This document shows, piece by piece, positions 53,284-62,694 of a stretch of 64,000 nt of DNA (its first letter is position 1; every line of letters begins with the position of its first letter). The DNA comes from Alteribacter natronophilus (lineage in GTDB: Bacteria > Bacillota > Bacilli > Bacillales > Salisediminibacteriaceae): positions 744,001-808,000 of the forward strand of contig NZ_VCRO01000001.1 of assembly GCF_006007885.1 (NCBI RefSeq), in the 5' to 3' direction. The translations under genes were made by a program, and so were the position numbers. Below the pieces are notes generated by a model. It had not been told where the DNA came from, made no database searches, and was given only the letters and a program-made list of their open reading frames with translations.

Positions 53284-53616
53284 GTAATCTCCTCCCGACG
53301 TAACTCAAAATTATATGATTTATGTTATAAACATAGTCCAACTATGACTAATCATAATTTGTAAGGGTTATTATTTCAACAATGTTGAGGCTGAATACTC
53401 CAGATCTATCCCCCGCCCCAAATAATAAGCCAGTATATATTGAAGCAACTCGCATTTTCATACCTCAATAAAGAACGATCGGTTGCTGTTCTCTGCAAAG
53501 AACAAGAATCGCATTAATACAAATTCAATACATATATCTTTCTCGCTCCGGCCATCTGTTATATAACAGGGTGAATTAGAAAAAACCCGGACCTGAGTCC
53601 AGGATTTTCTGGTTGG
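53284..53616. other. Intergenic region between ytvA and the HxlR gene
   Basis: This 333-base AT-rich gap should contain the ytvA promoter. It holds a short palindrome, TATGACTAATCATA (53343-53356), about 60 bases before the ytvA start, and the HxlR terminator at its right end. No open frame, repeat copy or riboswitch is seen. Confidence 0.4.
53580..53606 (-). terminator. Terminator of the HxlR regulator gene
   Basis: On the minus strand CCTGGAC, a four-base loop and GTCCGGG are followed by six T. Confidence 0.8.
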
Positions 53617-53949
53617 TTATGAGGTTTCACGGTGCTCTTTCCTTACTTGGTGATCCCTCCCCCAATCCGCCATCTCTTCAAGCATTCTCTCCAGGTTTCT
53701 TCCGTAAGGCGTGAGAGAGTATTCAACTTTGGGTGGTACCACCGGATAAGCTTTTCTTTCAATGAGACCATCTGATTCCAGTTCTTTGAGCTGCTTGATT
53801 AGAGTCTGATGTGAAGCATCGGGAAGCTGTTTCTTTAATTCATTGAATCTCAGTGTCTGGCCCACCAGTTCCAGCAGAATGATTCCCTTCCATTTACCGC
53901 ATACAACATCCAGGGTTGTTTTAATACTTTCAAGTTTATCACGATCCAT
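53617..53949 (-). CDS. HxlR-family winged-helix regulator
   Basis: The 110-residue protein has the HxlR/DUF24 pattern: VVCGKWKGIILLELVGQTLRFNELKKQLPDASHQTLIKQLKELESDGLI, then VEYSLTPYGRNL. Relatives such as YodB and HypR sense quinones or oxidants through a cysteine. Here the only cysteine is in VVCGKW near the N-terminus, the position used by YodB-type sensors. The ATG at 53949 has CAGGAGG eight bases upstream. Its target is unknown. The dioxygenase operator at 31.0 kb is a candidate. Confidence 0.85.
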   Translation of the reverse strand: MDRDKLESIKTTLDVVCGKWKGIILLELVGQTLRFNELKKQLPDASHQTLIKQLKELESDGLIERKAYPVVPPKVEYSLTPYGRNLERMLEEMADWGRDHQVRKEHRETS

Positions 53950-54070
53950 TTTACAGGCCTCCTGATTTTTAGTTATCTGCATCATTGTCCGGCCCTGTAC
54001 ACTGACCGGCTTATGAGCATGAACTTACTCCAGATTTGTTTAATTAATACCCTCTTTACATTTATTCAAC

Positions 54071-54104
54071 CCAAAAAAGCTTCCTTTTTGAGGGAAGCTT
54101 TTGC
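54071..54104 (-). terminator. Terminator of coaA
   Basis: On the minus strand AAAAGCTTCC pairs with GGAAGCTTTT and ends in a T run, close to the stop codon. Confidence 0.85.
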
Positions 54105-54112
54105 AGGAATTG

Positions 54113-55069
54113 TTATTTTTTTCGCAGATGGAGACTTTCCACACCATGTTTTTTCCCCTTATGCAGTATAAGGTCTGCCCGGTGTTTGGTAGGAAGTATA
54201 TTTTTGTAAAGGTTAACTTCATTTATTTCTTTCCAGATTTTCGCTGCGACCTGTTCGGCTTCTTCATCAGTCAGTTCAGCGTATTTTCTGAAATAGGAGT
54301 TGGGATCTTTAAATGCAGTGGAACGAAGCGTTTTAAACCTCTCAATATACCAGGTAAAAATATCTTCTTCTTTTGCATCAACATAAATGGAAAAATCGAA
54401 GAAATCCGAAACAAATACTTCCGGGATTTCCCTCCCGTCATTAGCAACCTGAAGAACGTTGATTCCCTCAACGATTACAATATCCGGACTGGAGATCACC
54501 TGACGCTCGCCATCTACGATGTCGTAAACCAGGTGGGAATAAACAGGAGCACTCACTTCGTTTACGCCTGATTTAAGATCAGCGAGAAACCGGATGAGCT
54601 TGGCTGTATCATAACTTTCCGGAAACCCCTTCCGGTTCATAATGCCTTTTTCCTCAAGCACTCTGTTTGGGTAGAGGAATCCGTCCGTTGTAAGCAGCTC
54701 CACCTTAGGGTGGTTCGGCCATCTTGAGAGCAGGGCCTGGATCAGTCGTGCTGTTGTGCTTTTACCCACCGCCACACTCCCCGCCATTCCGATAATATAG
54801 GGGACTTTACTGGTCTTTCTGTGGAGAAAGAGGTTCGTAACAGAATGAAGGTCCTGTGAAGCTGTTGTATAGAGGTTCAGCAGTCTTGAGAGTGGAAGAT
54901 AAATACTCGATACTTCCTCGATTGATATGTTTTCGTTAATCCCCTGCAGATTCCTGATCTCCTCTCCCGAAAGAGGCTGAACGGATCCGGGGCTTAATTG
55001 GGACCATTCCTGTTTATTAAGAGTTACATAAGGAGAATACGGTTTATGAGCTGAGTAGTATGAAAGCAT
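54113..55069 (-). CDS. coaA: Type I pantothenate kinase
   Basis: The 318-residue enzyme has the P-loop [30 protein letters not shown] and YSHLVYDIV, as in bacterial CoaA. It phosphorylates pantothenate in the first step of coenzyme A synthesis. AAGGAG precedes the ATG. It is transcribed alone, divergently from ykpA. Confidence 0.95.
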   Translation of the reverse strand: MLSYYSAHKPYSPYVTLNKQEWSQLSPGSVQPLSGEEIRNLQGINENISIEEVSSIYLPLSRLLNLYTTASQDLHSVTNLFLHRKTSKVPYIIGMAGSVAVGKSTTARLIQALLSRWPNHPKVELLTTDGFLYPNRVLEEKGIMNRKGFPESYDTAKLIRFLADLKSGVNEVSAPVYSHLVYDIVDGERQVISSPDIVIVEGINVLQVANDGREIPEVFVSDFFDFSIYVDAKEEDIFTWYIERFKTLRSTAFKDPNSYFRKYAELTDEEAEQVAAKIWKEINEVNLYKNILPTKHRADLILHKGKKHGVESLHLRKK

Positions 55070-55252
55070 ATATGTACTCCTTGCCTGTGTACTGTAAGCG
55101 TTTTATATTTCGACATTCTTCATCTTACCATACATTATCCGGTTATGCTTCTTCAAGACCTTATTTATACAGTAAGGAGTAATATAAAATCGCTTTTATC
55201 CTCTGAAAATGTTATACTCTTTCCAGACTTTGATTTGAGAAGGATGAGGCAA

Positions 55253-56851
55253 ATGATTAATGTATCCAACGTAAGTTTGCGCTTTGGTGACCGCAAGCTT
55301 TTTGAAGATGTAAACATAAAGTTCACACCTGGTAACTGCTACGGCCTGATTGGTGCAAACGGAGCAGGAAAATCCACTTTCCTGAAAATTCTGTCCGGCG
55401 AAGTGGAATCACAGTCAGGCGAAGTAAGCATGGCTCCAAATTCCCGTATGGCTGTACTCAAGCAGAACCATTTTGAATATGAGGAGTTTAACGTTCTTGA
55501 TGTTGTAATCATGGGACATAAACGTCTTCACGAAGTGATGCAGGAAAAAGACGCGATCTATATGAAAGAAGACTTTACTGATGAAGACGGTATTAAAGCT
55601 GCAGAGCTTGAGGGTGAATTTGCCGAGCTTAACGGATGGGAAGCGGAATCAGATGCTGCTGTTCTTCTGAGCGGTCTTGGTGTTCCGGAGGAGCTTCACT
55701 CCAAAAAAATGGAAGAACTTACCGGGGGAGATAAAGTAAAAGTTCTCCTCTCCCAGGCACTGTTTGGTAATCCGGACGTCCTTCTGCTTGACGAGCCAAC
55801 CAACCACCTGGATCTCAAAGCAATTAAGTGGCTTGAGGAATTCCTGATTAACTTTGAGAATACAGTGATTGTCGTTTCCCACGACCGTTATTTCCTTAAT
55901 AAAGTGTGTACACACATCGCTGATCTTGACTTCGGAAAAATCCAGGTTTATGTAGGGAACTATGACTTCTGGTACGAATCCAGTCAACTTGCCCTTAAAA
56001 TGCAGCAGGAACAGAACAAGAAAAAGGAAGAAAAAATCAAGGAGCTCCAGAACTTCGTAGCCAGGTTCAGTGCCAACGCCTCCAAGTCCAAACAGGCGAC
56101 ATCACGTAAAAAGCTTCTTGACAAAATTGAGCTCGACGATATAAGACCGTCCTCCCGTAAATATCCCTACATCGCTTTTAAACCGGAACGTGAAATCGGG
56201 AATGACGTACTTGAAGTTAAAGGACTTACGAAAACGATCGACGGTGAGAAAGTTCTAAACAACGTAAGCTTTATCATGAACCGCGAAGATAAGATTGCCC
56301 TTGTAGGTGAAAACGAAATTGCCAAGACCACTCTTATGAAAATTCTCATGGGCGAAATGGAGCCGGACAGCGGCTCGTATAAGTGGGGTATTACAACAAG
56401 TCAGTCCTACTTCCCGAAGGATAACTCCGCCTATTTCGAAGGAAACGACACGGACCTTGTCAACTGGCTTCGTCAGTACTCCCCTGAAGATCAGACGGAA
56501 ACATTTATCCGCGGTTTCCTGGGCAGAATGCTGTTTTCCGGCGAGGAAGCAAAGAAAAAGGCGAGCGTTCTCTCCGGAGGGGAAAAAGTCCGCTGTATGC
56601 TCTCAAAAATGATGCTCAGCAGTGCCAACGTTCTTCTTCTTGATGAACCGACAAACCACCTGGATCTGGAGTCGATTACTGCCCTGAACAACGGTCTTAT
56701 TAACTTCAAGGGAGCTATGATTTTTGCCTCCCATGACCATCAGTTCAATCAGTCCATTGCAAACCGGGTCATTGAGATCAGAGAAGAAGGTGTCTTCGAT
56801 AAAGAGATTACTTTCGATGAATATGTAGAATTAAAAGCAGCTGTAAAGTAA
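55253..56851 (+). CDS. ykpA: ABC-F ATPase, YkpA subfamily
   Basis: The 532-residue protein has two ABC domains without membrane segments, joined by a charged helical linker (KMQQEQNKKKEEKIKELQNF). The first has GANGAGKST, LTGGDKVK and LLLDEPTNHLD. The second has the degenerate Walker A GENEIAKTT, LSGGEKVR and LLLDEPTNHLD. The family binds the ribosomal E site and modulates translation. The ATG at 55253 has AAGGATGAGG upstream. The earlier in-frame codons run through the probable promoter (TATACT near 55213). Confidence 0.9.
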   Translation: MINVSNVSLRFGDRKLFEDVNIKFTPGNCYGLIGANGAGKSTFLKILSGEVESQSGEVSMAPNSRMAVLKQNHFEYEEFNVLDVVIMGHKRLHEVMQEKDAIYMKEDFTDEDGIKAAELEGEFAELNGWEAESDAAVLLSGLGVPEELHSKKMEELTGGDKVKVLLSQALFGNPDVLLLDEPTNHLDLKAIKWLEEFLINFENTVIVVSHDRYFLNKVCTHIADLDFGKIQVYVGNYDFWYESSQLALKMQQEQNKKKEEKIKELQNFVARFSANASKSKQATSRKKLLDKIELDDIRPSSRKYPYIAFKPEREIGNDVLEVKGLTKTIDGEKVLNNVSFIMNREDKIALVGENEIAKTTLMKILMGEMEPDSGSYKWGITTSQSYFPKDNSAYFEGNDTDLVNWLRQYSPEDQTETFIRGFLGRMLFSGEEAKKKASVLSGGEKVRCMLSKMMLSSANVLLLDEPTNHLDLESITALNNGLINFKGAMIFASHDHQFNQSIANRVIEIREEGVFDKEITFDEYVELKAAVK

Positions 56852-56859
56852 CTGCCCTG

Positions 56860-56890
56860 CCCCGGATTAATTAATCCGGGGTTTTCTTTT
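56860..56890 (+). terminator. Terminator of ykpA
   Basis: CCCCGGATTAA pairs with TTAATCCGGGG and is followed by TTTTCTTTT. Confidence 0.88.
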
Positions 56891-56894
56891 GTCC

Positions 56895-57078
56895 GTAACA
56901 TATGAGGTTTACTAAGGGAACATTATGTAAACAGAGATAACCCTTAAAATCAGACTTCTGAAGTAACAGCCCCCCTCTCTTTCTGTCACTCAAAACATAC
57001 CGGCAAGCCTCAGCCTGTTCGGCCGGGCCCGCCACCTTCCAATCAATAGACACTTTACTTATGTCCCAGCTCTTCGTT
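56895..57078 (-). repeat. Possible decayed family A element
   Basis: On the minus strand AGAGCTGGGACATAAGTAAAGT near 57076-57055 resembles the family A end GAGGCTGGGACATAAAGAAAGT. The other end was not found. An open frame across this stretch has no recognisable product. Confidence 0.3.
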
Positions 57079-57147
57079 CAGAAATAGTCTCTGCTGCAAC
57101 AATATACTCCCTTATACTCAGTACAGACCAGCATTTCAGGCAGTTAT

Positions 57148-58026
57148 TTACCTGATTACAGCCAGTGCGACCATGCCGATGCACAGACCAATAAGGGAAC
57201 TGGCAATTGTACCAATTAGATAGTATTCGGCAAACTGTTTATTATCAAACTGCTTAAACCGAGTGAGTGATTTGAGTGCAGCGAGAAAAGCCAGGCCGTG
57301 CGGGAGCTGAAGTACCAGCAGCACAATAATAAGGAGACGCTCCAGCATTCCGATGTATCTTCCGGTTTTCTGAGGGGAATCGCGATAAAGCTGTTCTGTT
57401 TTCACAGTCACCATCTCCGACTCCCTCTCACCATTCGGAAGCATTCTGGTTCTCACCTCTGTCCTTTCATTCTCAATGGTGTAATGGTTCTTCTGAATAT
57501 CATCCTTTGGTGTAATATTCTGGAGCAGAATGCCGAGAAAATATCCTGCGGCCCAGGTACCTGTGATCAGAAGGCTGATGATGGCGACTGCTCTGTCTGC
57601 CGGATGCCAGTTATAGGTGCCGTTCATGATCGCAGCAGCCTGCTGTGTGAAAGCATCTGCACCTCCGGGAATGAAATAAAAGACAGCCCCAAGGATAATT
57701 GCTATATGAATCGCCTGATCAGATAAAAACAGGACAGTCTGACCAGCGGTGGAACGAAAGGAGTAGTTGAGATGAATTTTTATATAATCCACAGCAAAGT
57801 GTAATACAGATACAGTTATAATAATGAACAGCAGAGACAGCACCGAACCTCCGAAAAACATCCAGGCAACTGTTAAAACAGTGAAGTAGACAGAAGCATG
57901 TATAAGAGCATGAATGGCAAGACCTTTAAGCAGGTTTAACTCCTTTAGACGAATCAGCCGGTCAGACTGAAAAATAAAATCAGCAGCCAGGTGTCCCGCA
58001 ATAATCCAGAGCCAGATCATCGGCAT
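57148..58026 (-). CDS. DUF3307 membrane protein, SatD partner
   Basis: The 292-residue protein has about seven membrane segments. Its N-terminus has the DUF3307 motif GHLAADFIFQSDRLIRLKE followed by HALIHASVYF. A cytoplasmic charged loop (residues about 180-215) splits the membrane segments. It overlaps the satD-like gene by ten bases and shares its transcript. SatD-DUF3307 pairs recur in Firmicutes, and their function is not established. Confidence 0.82.
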   Translation of the reverse strand: MPMIWLWIIAGHLAADFIFQSDRLIRLKELNLLKGLAIHALIHASVYFTVLTVAWMFFGGSVLSLLFIIITVSVLHFAVDYIKIHLNYSFRSTAGQTVLFLSDQAIHIAIILGAVFYFIPGGADAFTQQAAAIMNGTYNWHPADRAVAIISLLITGTWAAGYFLGILLQNITPKDDIQKNHYTIENERTEVRTRMLPNGERESEMVTVKTEQLYRDSPQKTGRYIGMLERLLIIVLLVLQLPHGLAFLAALKSLTRFKQFDNKQFAEYYLIGTIASSLIGLCIGMVALAVIR

Positions 58027-58706
58027 CCCGCTTTTTGCTGAAGGTAATCTTGATAAAACCGGGTAAGTTCGTCATAAGCTTCTTCCATTCCTTTAACCCG
58101 GGCATACTGGGATCTTGCCAGAAGATAGCTTACGGCTGATTTCGGGGACTTGTACCCCAGTTTTTTCCCTGCCTGTTCAAATGTCCATTCCGGGTGCTTC
58201 TCAATAATATCAATGACATCCTGCTGTTTCGCTGTCCACTGTTTTTTCTTCTCCAGAATTGTCAGGTACATACTGTTTAACGAACTGTCAGGTACTTCTT
58301 CGGAAAGAATATAAAAACTGCTTTCTTTCTTCGATTGTCTGCTGCTTTTTAATTCATCATCTCTGGCCCGCATGGCATTTAAAACCGCACTTCCATTTAC
58401 AGTGTGAATCGAGGTTTCCGCGTTCTCAATAAAACCGATGCCCACCCCCATATAAAAAGGAAGATCGTTTTTTCCAAGTATGAGACGCACGGTCTCCATC
58501 AGATGACGGGTATCCCCAATATTTTCAGATACAGCGACCAGTTCATCTCCTCCGCGCAATTCCGCCTTAACAAGCAGCGTTGAAGCAAATTCCTTGTTTA
58601 CTGCAGAACGGCACAGATTCAGGGACTCAAGCAGTTCCGTCTTATTGAGCAGCGAAGAGTTTTTAATATCGACTGCAATACATACAGCCGGAACACGAAC
58701 GTCCAT
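58017..58706 (-). CDS. SatD-family protein
   Basis: The 229-residue protein has an N-terminal nucleotide-cyclase-like region (VCIAVDIKNSS, LRGGDELVAV) and a C-terminal helix-turn-helix (residues about 155-200, QQDVIDIIEKHPEWTFEQAGKKLGYKSPKSAVSYLL). The predicted DNA-binding domain suggests it controls its own operon through the operator array upstream. The start follows a GGGGGGAACC-type site. It is cotranscribed with the DUF3307 gene. Confidence 0.82.
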   Translation of the reverse strand: MDVRVPAVCIAVDIKNSSLLNKTELLESLNLCRSAVNKEFASTLLVKAELRGGDELVAVSENIGDTRHLMETVRLILGKNDLPFYMGVGIGFIENAETSIHTVNGSAVLNAMRARDDELKSSRQSKKESSFYILSEEVPDSSLNSMYLTILEKKKQWTAKQQDVIDIIEKHPEWTFEQAGKKLGYKSPKSAVSYLLARSQYARVKGMEEAYDELTRFYQDYLQQKAGCR

Positions 58707-58747
58707 GCTGGTTCCCCCCTTACCTTTACTGAGTATTTCAAAAAAAC

Positions 58748-58838
58748 ATCAACCTGAATAAAGTTGATATTAAATTATCAACAAATACAATGTTGTTGCT
58801 ATTACATCAACTATAAAACGAAGCAGCCAAGTTGACAA
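58748..58838 (-). promoter_or_regulatory. Promoter and alternating operator array of the satD operon
   Basis: On the minus strand TTGTCA (58833-58838) and TATAGT (58810-58815) are exactly 17 bases apart. ATCAAC recurs at 58748, 58777 and 58806, every 29 bases. Its inverse, GTTGAT or GTTGTT, lies between at 58763 and 58792, and GTTGAC overlaps the -35 box at 58831. Half-sites cover both promoter boxes and continue downstream, as expected for autorepression. Confidence 0.65.
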
Positions 58839-58919
58839 CCACCTTTTGTTTGATTTTTAATGTTTACTAAGTGTTATCCCGTCCTGATTTTCAGGTAACC
58901 GCGACAGAAAGGAGCGACT

Positions 58920-59240
58920 ATGGAAACACTCGATCGTCTTGTAATCGGAACTGTTTTCGCTGCAGCCCTTGCAGTACTGATTATACTCATTCCCGATGCA
59001 TCAGCTTATCCCTACTTCATCACCGCTACCATCGTTTTTGCAGTATCACTGGTTCTGTTCTTTCTGTATCTGCCTGACATGACTCTTACCTGGTATATTC
59101 GTCTTGCTGTTGTCAACGGAACTGTCCTTACGTTAATGCCGATCCTTGAAGAAGGATCGGCCTGGCTCTGGGTTTCCGTACTGTACGGCTCCATTATTGC
59201 TGCAGCCTATCTGCCGTTTTCCCTTACCGGCAGAAAATGA
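58920..59240 (+). CDS. Small membrane protein divergent from satD
   Basis: The 106-residue protein has four hydrophobic segments with short loops and a basic end (SLTGRK). I do not recognise a family. AAAGGAG lies seven bases before the ATG. It is transcribed away from the satD operator array and may share its control. A bidirectional terminator follows. Confidence 0.65.
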   Translation: METLDRLVIGTVFAAALAVLIILIPDASAYPYFITATIVFAVSLVLFFLYLPDMTLTWYIRLAVVNGTVLTLMPILEEGSAWLWVSVLYGSIIAAAYLPFSLTGRK

Positions 59241-59325
59241 GAACGTATGTTCTATTTTATACTCATAAACACAGAGGCGCCAGCGTCTTTGGTCACTGAT
59301 TTGCCTAAGACTATTTCCTGAAATA

Positions 59326-59353
59326 ACCCCTGGCCGGATCCGGCCAGGGGTTT
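59326..59353. terminator. Bidirectional terminator between convergent genes
   Basis: ACCCCTGGCCGG pairs perfectly with CCGGCCAGGGGT. It separates the small membrane protein gene from the FAD monooxygenase gene. Confidence 0.85.
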
Positions 59354-59359
59354 GGTCAT

Positions 59360-60688
59360 TTATTCTGATTTCCAGGGATAGTCATCTTTTTCAGTAAAGA
59401 ACCTCTTCCTCATCTCCTCTTCCTGCAGGACATATCGTCGGGATTCACCGGGAGGAAAGCCCATGTGCCGGGGCCAGTCCATCATGTTCATTTTCCACAT
59501 ACCCAGCCCCGATATATTGAGAAGATGTTTGAAATGAAGGCGGGGATGACTCTCCAGATAGCGCAGGGCACGCATCCTGATTTTCTGCCACGGACGGCTT
59601 GAGAAAGAATAAACAAGTGCGGACTGATGACTCAGTCCTGATACAAATTCAGAGCGGGGTTTCCTTACATACTCGAACCAGCTGAGGTATTCTTTTCCCC
59701 ATCTGTTATGTTCATGCATCCAGACAAGAAGTTCGCCAAGAATATCAGCATCCTGAATCGCCATATTCATCCCCTCCCCGGCCATCGGGTGCACACTGTG
59801 GGCCGCATCTCCCAGAATGGCACTGCTGTCAGTCACATAACGGGATGTATTATGGCGAATGGGAATCATAAGCTGTATTTCCTTCCACTTTTTTATCTCG
59901 TCCACGTACCCTTCCATTTCAGGCATGAAATCACGGTAAGCTTTAAAAACCGGTTCAAGCCCCTCTTTTCTCATTGCCTTATACCGCCCCGGCTCAATCA
60001 TGTACACTGAGCGTACCTGACCTTCAGGAAGAGGAAAAAGGCCGACGAAATGATTTCTCGACGCAAAGATAGTTGCTTCCTTCAGTTCAGGAGGTCTTGG
60101 AAAAGTTACAGTGAGAAAGTGATGATTATACTGCATTGAATGCAGGGATACGTCCATCGTTTTTCTTACTTTCGACAGACGTCCTTCTGCCCCGATAATG
60201 ACACGGGCAGTTATCTCATACACTTCTTTTCCCTTTTTAATAAAAGCTTTCTGGACTCCGTCTTTTGTTTCCATCTTTTCAAAAACAGCCGGTTTCCAAA
60301 GGTGGAATGCGGAAAACTCCTCCGCTCTTGCAGTTAACAGTTCCCTTATCTTTTCATGGGGTGCCATTCTTGCATAATTGTATTTTACAGGCAGCATGCT
60401 GTAGTCCAGTCTGCTGTGGCAAAGTGTTTCGGGGCGGTCTCCAGGCCTCAGTTCAACTTCATACGTATGAATGGTATCAAGCTGGTAGCTGTTTGGAAGC
60501 AGCGGATCAAGAACGTCCAGCTTATCCAGAATCATCATGCTTTTCGGCTGAAGCAGTTCGCCTTTATAGACGTGCCCTCCCTTTGGATCCTTTTCCACAA
60601 CCAGTGTCCTTACTCCTCTGCTGGAAAGGCTGAGGGCGAGCGTTAAACCACCCACGCCTCCGCCGATGATTATGACATCGTAATCCAT
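59360..60688 (-). CDS. FAD-dependent monooxygenase
   Basis: The 442-residue protein has the dinucleotide-binding GGGVGGLTLALSLSSRG at the N-terminus, the RVIIGAEGRLSKVR motif and the second FAD motif ILGDAAHSVHPMAGEGMN. This is the UbiH/PHBH-type flavoprotein hydroxylase or squalene-epoxidase-like group. The substrate is unknown. Single-gene unit divergent from sspH. Confidence 0.85.
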   Translation of the reverse strand: MDYDVIIIGGGVGGLTLALSLSSRGVRTLVVEKDPKGGHVYKGELLQPKSMMILDKLDVLDPLLPNSYQLDTIHTYEVELRPGDRPETLCHSRLDYSMLPVKYNYARMAPHEKIRELLTARAEEFSAFHLWKPAVFEKMETKDGVQKAFIKKGKEVYEITARVIIGAEGRLSKVRKTMDVSLHSMQYNHHFLTVTFPRPPELKEATIFASRNHFVGLFPLPEGQVRSVYMIEPGRYKAMRKEGLEPVFKAYRDFMPEMEGYVDEIKKWKEIQLMIPIRHNTSRYVTDSSAILGDAAHSVHPMAGEGMNMAIQDADILGELLVWMHEHNRWGKEYLSWFEYVRKPRSEFVSGLSHQSALVYSFSSRPWQKIRMRALRYLESHPRLHFKHLLNISGLGMWKMNMMDWPRHMGFPPGESRRYVLQEEEMRKRFFTEKDDYPWKSE

Positions 60689-60766
60689 ATGTTCACCACC
60701 TCACCATCGAAAACCGTATTTCCGGCTTTTAACCCCTTCCCTCTAAGTCAGTCCGGTAAACCCTAC

Positions 60767-60796
60767 TGTATATTCACACTCATACAATCAGATAAT
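60767..60796 (+). promoter_or_regulatory. Possible sigma-G promoter of sspH
   Basis: TGTATA at 60767 and CAGATAAT at 60789 are 16 bases apart and loosely fit the forespore sigma-G consensus. The gene family is forespore-expressed in B. subtilis, which supports but does not prove this. Confidence 0.3.
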
Positions 60797-60827
60797 GGAT
60801 AGTAACGCTAAAGTGAGGTGAAATAAG

Positions 60828-61013
60828 GTGGACTATCACAGAGCCAAGGAAATACTGGAATCACCAAGGGAACACGATGTGTACTTTCAGGGTAAAAGAA
60901 TCTGGATACAGAATGTGGATAACGAAAACAAGACAGCCCAGATATTTCCTGCAACAGACCCTAATGAGGAGATGACCGTCCCTGTAACGGATTTAATGGA
61001 AGATCATGCATAA
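60828..61013 (+). CDS. sspH: H-type small acid-soluble spore protein
   Basis: The 61-residue protein matches SspH throughout: MDYHRAKEILESPREHDVYF, IWIQNVDNENKTAQIFP and MTVPVTDLMED. It is a minor spore-core protein. The GTG start has GAGGTG upstream. It shows that the organism forms endospores. Confidence 0.92.
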   Translation: MDYHRAKEILESPREHDVYFQGKRIWIQNVDNENKTAQIFPATDPNEEMTVPVTDLMEDHA

Positions 61014-61049
61014 TTAACAAGCCCAGGTCACCCCTCTAAAACACTCAGT

Positions 61050-61086
61050 TAAAAAAAAACAGAACCCGCAGGGGCTCTGTTTTTTT
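61050..61086. terminator. Terminator between sspH and the TVP38 gene
   Basis: AAAACAGAACCC and GGGGCTCTGTTTT form a stem with one bulge, with A and T runs outside, so it can serve both convergent genes. Confidence 0.7.
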
Positions 61087-61090
61087 AACG

Positions 61091-61765
61091 TTAATCTTTT
61101 ACTGCTCCAAGATCGGGATCCAGATCAATATTTTTCTTGCCGAGTCTGTGACGAACATACAGCGGAATCGTAAATGCTGCAGCAAAAAGCAGTACAGTAG
61201 CGGCAATCATTCTCCAGTCTCCGTCCACGAAGCTTGCCCCAAGAAAGGTGAAAGCGAGGGATCCCGGAATAATCCCGCACATAGTGGCACCGATATACGT
61301 TTTAAAAGGAATTCTTGAGATCCCGGAAAGGTAACTGACAAGATCAAAATTAACCACCGGCAGAATCCGGAGAACGAGAACGTAAAAAAAACCGTGCTGT
61401 TCCACTTTTTCCTGCAAGGCTTCCGCTCTTCCCTTCCACTGCCTGTTGACGACCCTTTTGCCCAGAGTTCTAGCAATCCAGAAAGAAAACGCCGCCCCCA
61501 TCAGTGAACCTGCGTAGGTCAAAAGGGGGCCGAAAAGGGGCCCGAAGGAAAGTCCGCCGGCAACAGCAAGAATTGATGCCGGAAACAATGTCAGCGGCCT
61601 GAGAGCGAAAATCATCAGATAAAACAGCGGAGCAAGGATACCGAACGATAAAATCCAGCTCCTTATTCTGTCTGGATCTATCTGAAAGAAAGTCTGATTT
61701 AATGAGAAAACACCATAAATAATGAGGAGCAGAACGCCCACTCTGATCAGTATCTTAAGCCACAC
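61091..61765 (-). CDS. TVP38/TMEM64-family membrane protein
   Basis: The 224-residue protein has about five membrane segments and the family core FPASILAVAGGLSFGPLFGPLLTYAGSLMGAAFSFWIAR and RILPVVNFDLVSYLSGISRIPF. The DedA/TVP38 superfamily includes lipid scramblases. GGGGTGG lies seven bases before the GTG. Confidence 0.88.
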   Translation of the reverse strand: MWLKILIRVGVLLLIIYGVFSLNQTFFQIDPDRIRSWILSFGILAPLFYLMIFALRPLTLFPASILAVAGGLSFGPLFGPLLTYAGSLMGAAFSFWIARTLGKRVVNRQWKGRAEALQEKVEQHGFFYVLVLRILPVVNFDLVSYLSGISRIPFKTYIGATMCGIIPGSLAFTFLGASFVDGDWRMIAATVLLFAAAFTIPLYVRHRLGKKNIDLDPDLGAVKD

Positions 61766-61889
61766 AACTAAACCACCCCTGCAACCTGCATCAAAATCAT
61801 CGTCCCTGAAGCTTTTGAAAGCCTCTCTATTTATCCATAATAGAACAAACGATGAGGAGGTGCAAACAAACGAGTAGTCATCACTCAGC

Positions 61890-62618
61890 CTAAAACCAGC
61901 TGATCAGCCAGAGCATGCCGATCAGTCCTGTAATAAATGAGTACGTGGCCAGGAGAGCATGCCCGTCTCCATGACTTTCGGGAATCAGCTCTTTATAGAT
62001 GATATAAAGCATGGACCCCGCAGCAAAAGCCAGACCAAAGGGAATGACCGATTCTATTATTCCAGTCAGTAAATAACCGCATACTGCAGCGATGAATTCA
62101 ACCATGCCTGTCAGTAACGCAATCAGAAAAGCAATTCCCGCCCTGACCCGCTGGTGAATCAGGTAGATGGCAACGAGGAATCCTTCAGGCATATTCTGAA
62201 GACCGATGGCTAAGGCAATTAAAGGTCCAAGACCTTCCACACCGCTTCCGTAGCTCACTCCCACCGATAAACCTTCCGGAAGGTTATGGAGAGCGATCGC
62301 TGCAACAATCAGAAAAGCCTTTCGGTCACCAGATGCCTTTCCCCTGTCATGCTCCATATGCTGATGGGGCACCGTTGTTTCCAGTAAGCTCAGAAACAGC
62401 ACGCCGGCAAATACACCAAGGGCAACCATAATGAAATCAGACATCTGAAGAGAACGCGGGATCAGTTCAAAAACTGCCGCTGCCATCATGACACCAGCAC
62501 AAAATCCAAGAAGAATATCTTTGAACTGGTGCGTCCCTTTTCTGAAAATCAGAGCCGGAACAGCACCGAGTCCCGTCGCAGCTGCAGCAAGAACACTTCC
62601 AATAAGAAACTCCGGCAT
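61890..62618 (-). CDS. ZIP-family metal transporter
   Basis: The 242-residue protein has eight membrane segments with the metal sites in HNLPEGLSVG and QNMPEGFLVA. A short histidine-containing loop (VPHQHMEHDRGK) precedes them. It should import zinc or another divalent metal. The ATG at 62618 has AGGTGA eight bases upstream. The 23 codons before it in the longer frame are unlikely to be used. Confidence 0.88.
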   Translation of the reverse strand: MPEFLIGSVLAAAATGLGAVPALIFRKGTHQFKDILLGFCAGVMMAAAVFELIPRSLQMSDFIMVALGVFAGVLFLSLLETTVPHQHMEHDRGKASGDRKAFLIVAAIALHNLPEGLSVGVSYGSGVEGLGPLIALAIGLQNMPEGFLVAIYLIHQRVRAGIAFLIALLTGMVEFIAAVCGYLLTGIIESVIPFGLAFAAGSMLYIIYKELIPESHGDGHALLATYSFITGLIGMLWLISWF

Positions 62619-62694
62619 AACCCGAATCACCTGCCTGTACAAAAAATCCACCGGTAAAAAAGTATACAGACTGATAAGGTGATTCATTCCATAT

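Noticed and set aside
55145-55252. N-terminal extension of ykpA to the first ATG of the frame
   Set aside because: The extension contains a likely promoter, is unlike ABC-F proteins, and the internal ATG has a good ribosome site.
56871-57053. 60-codon minus-strand frame after ykpA
   Set aside because: It overlaps the ykpA terminator and a decayed repeat end, with no recognisable product.
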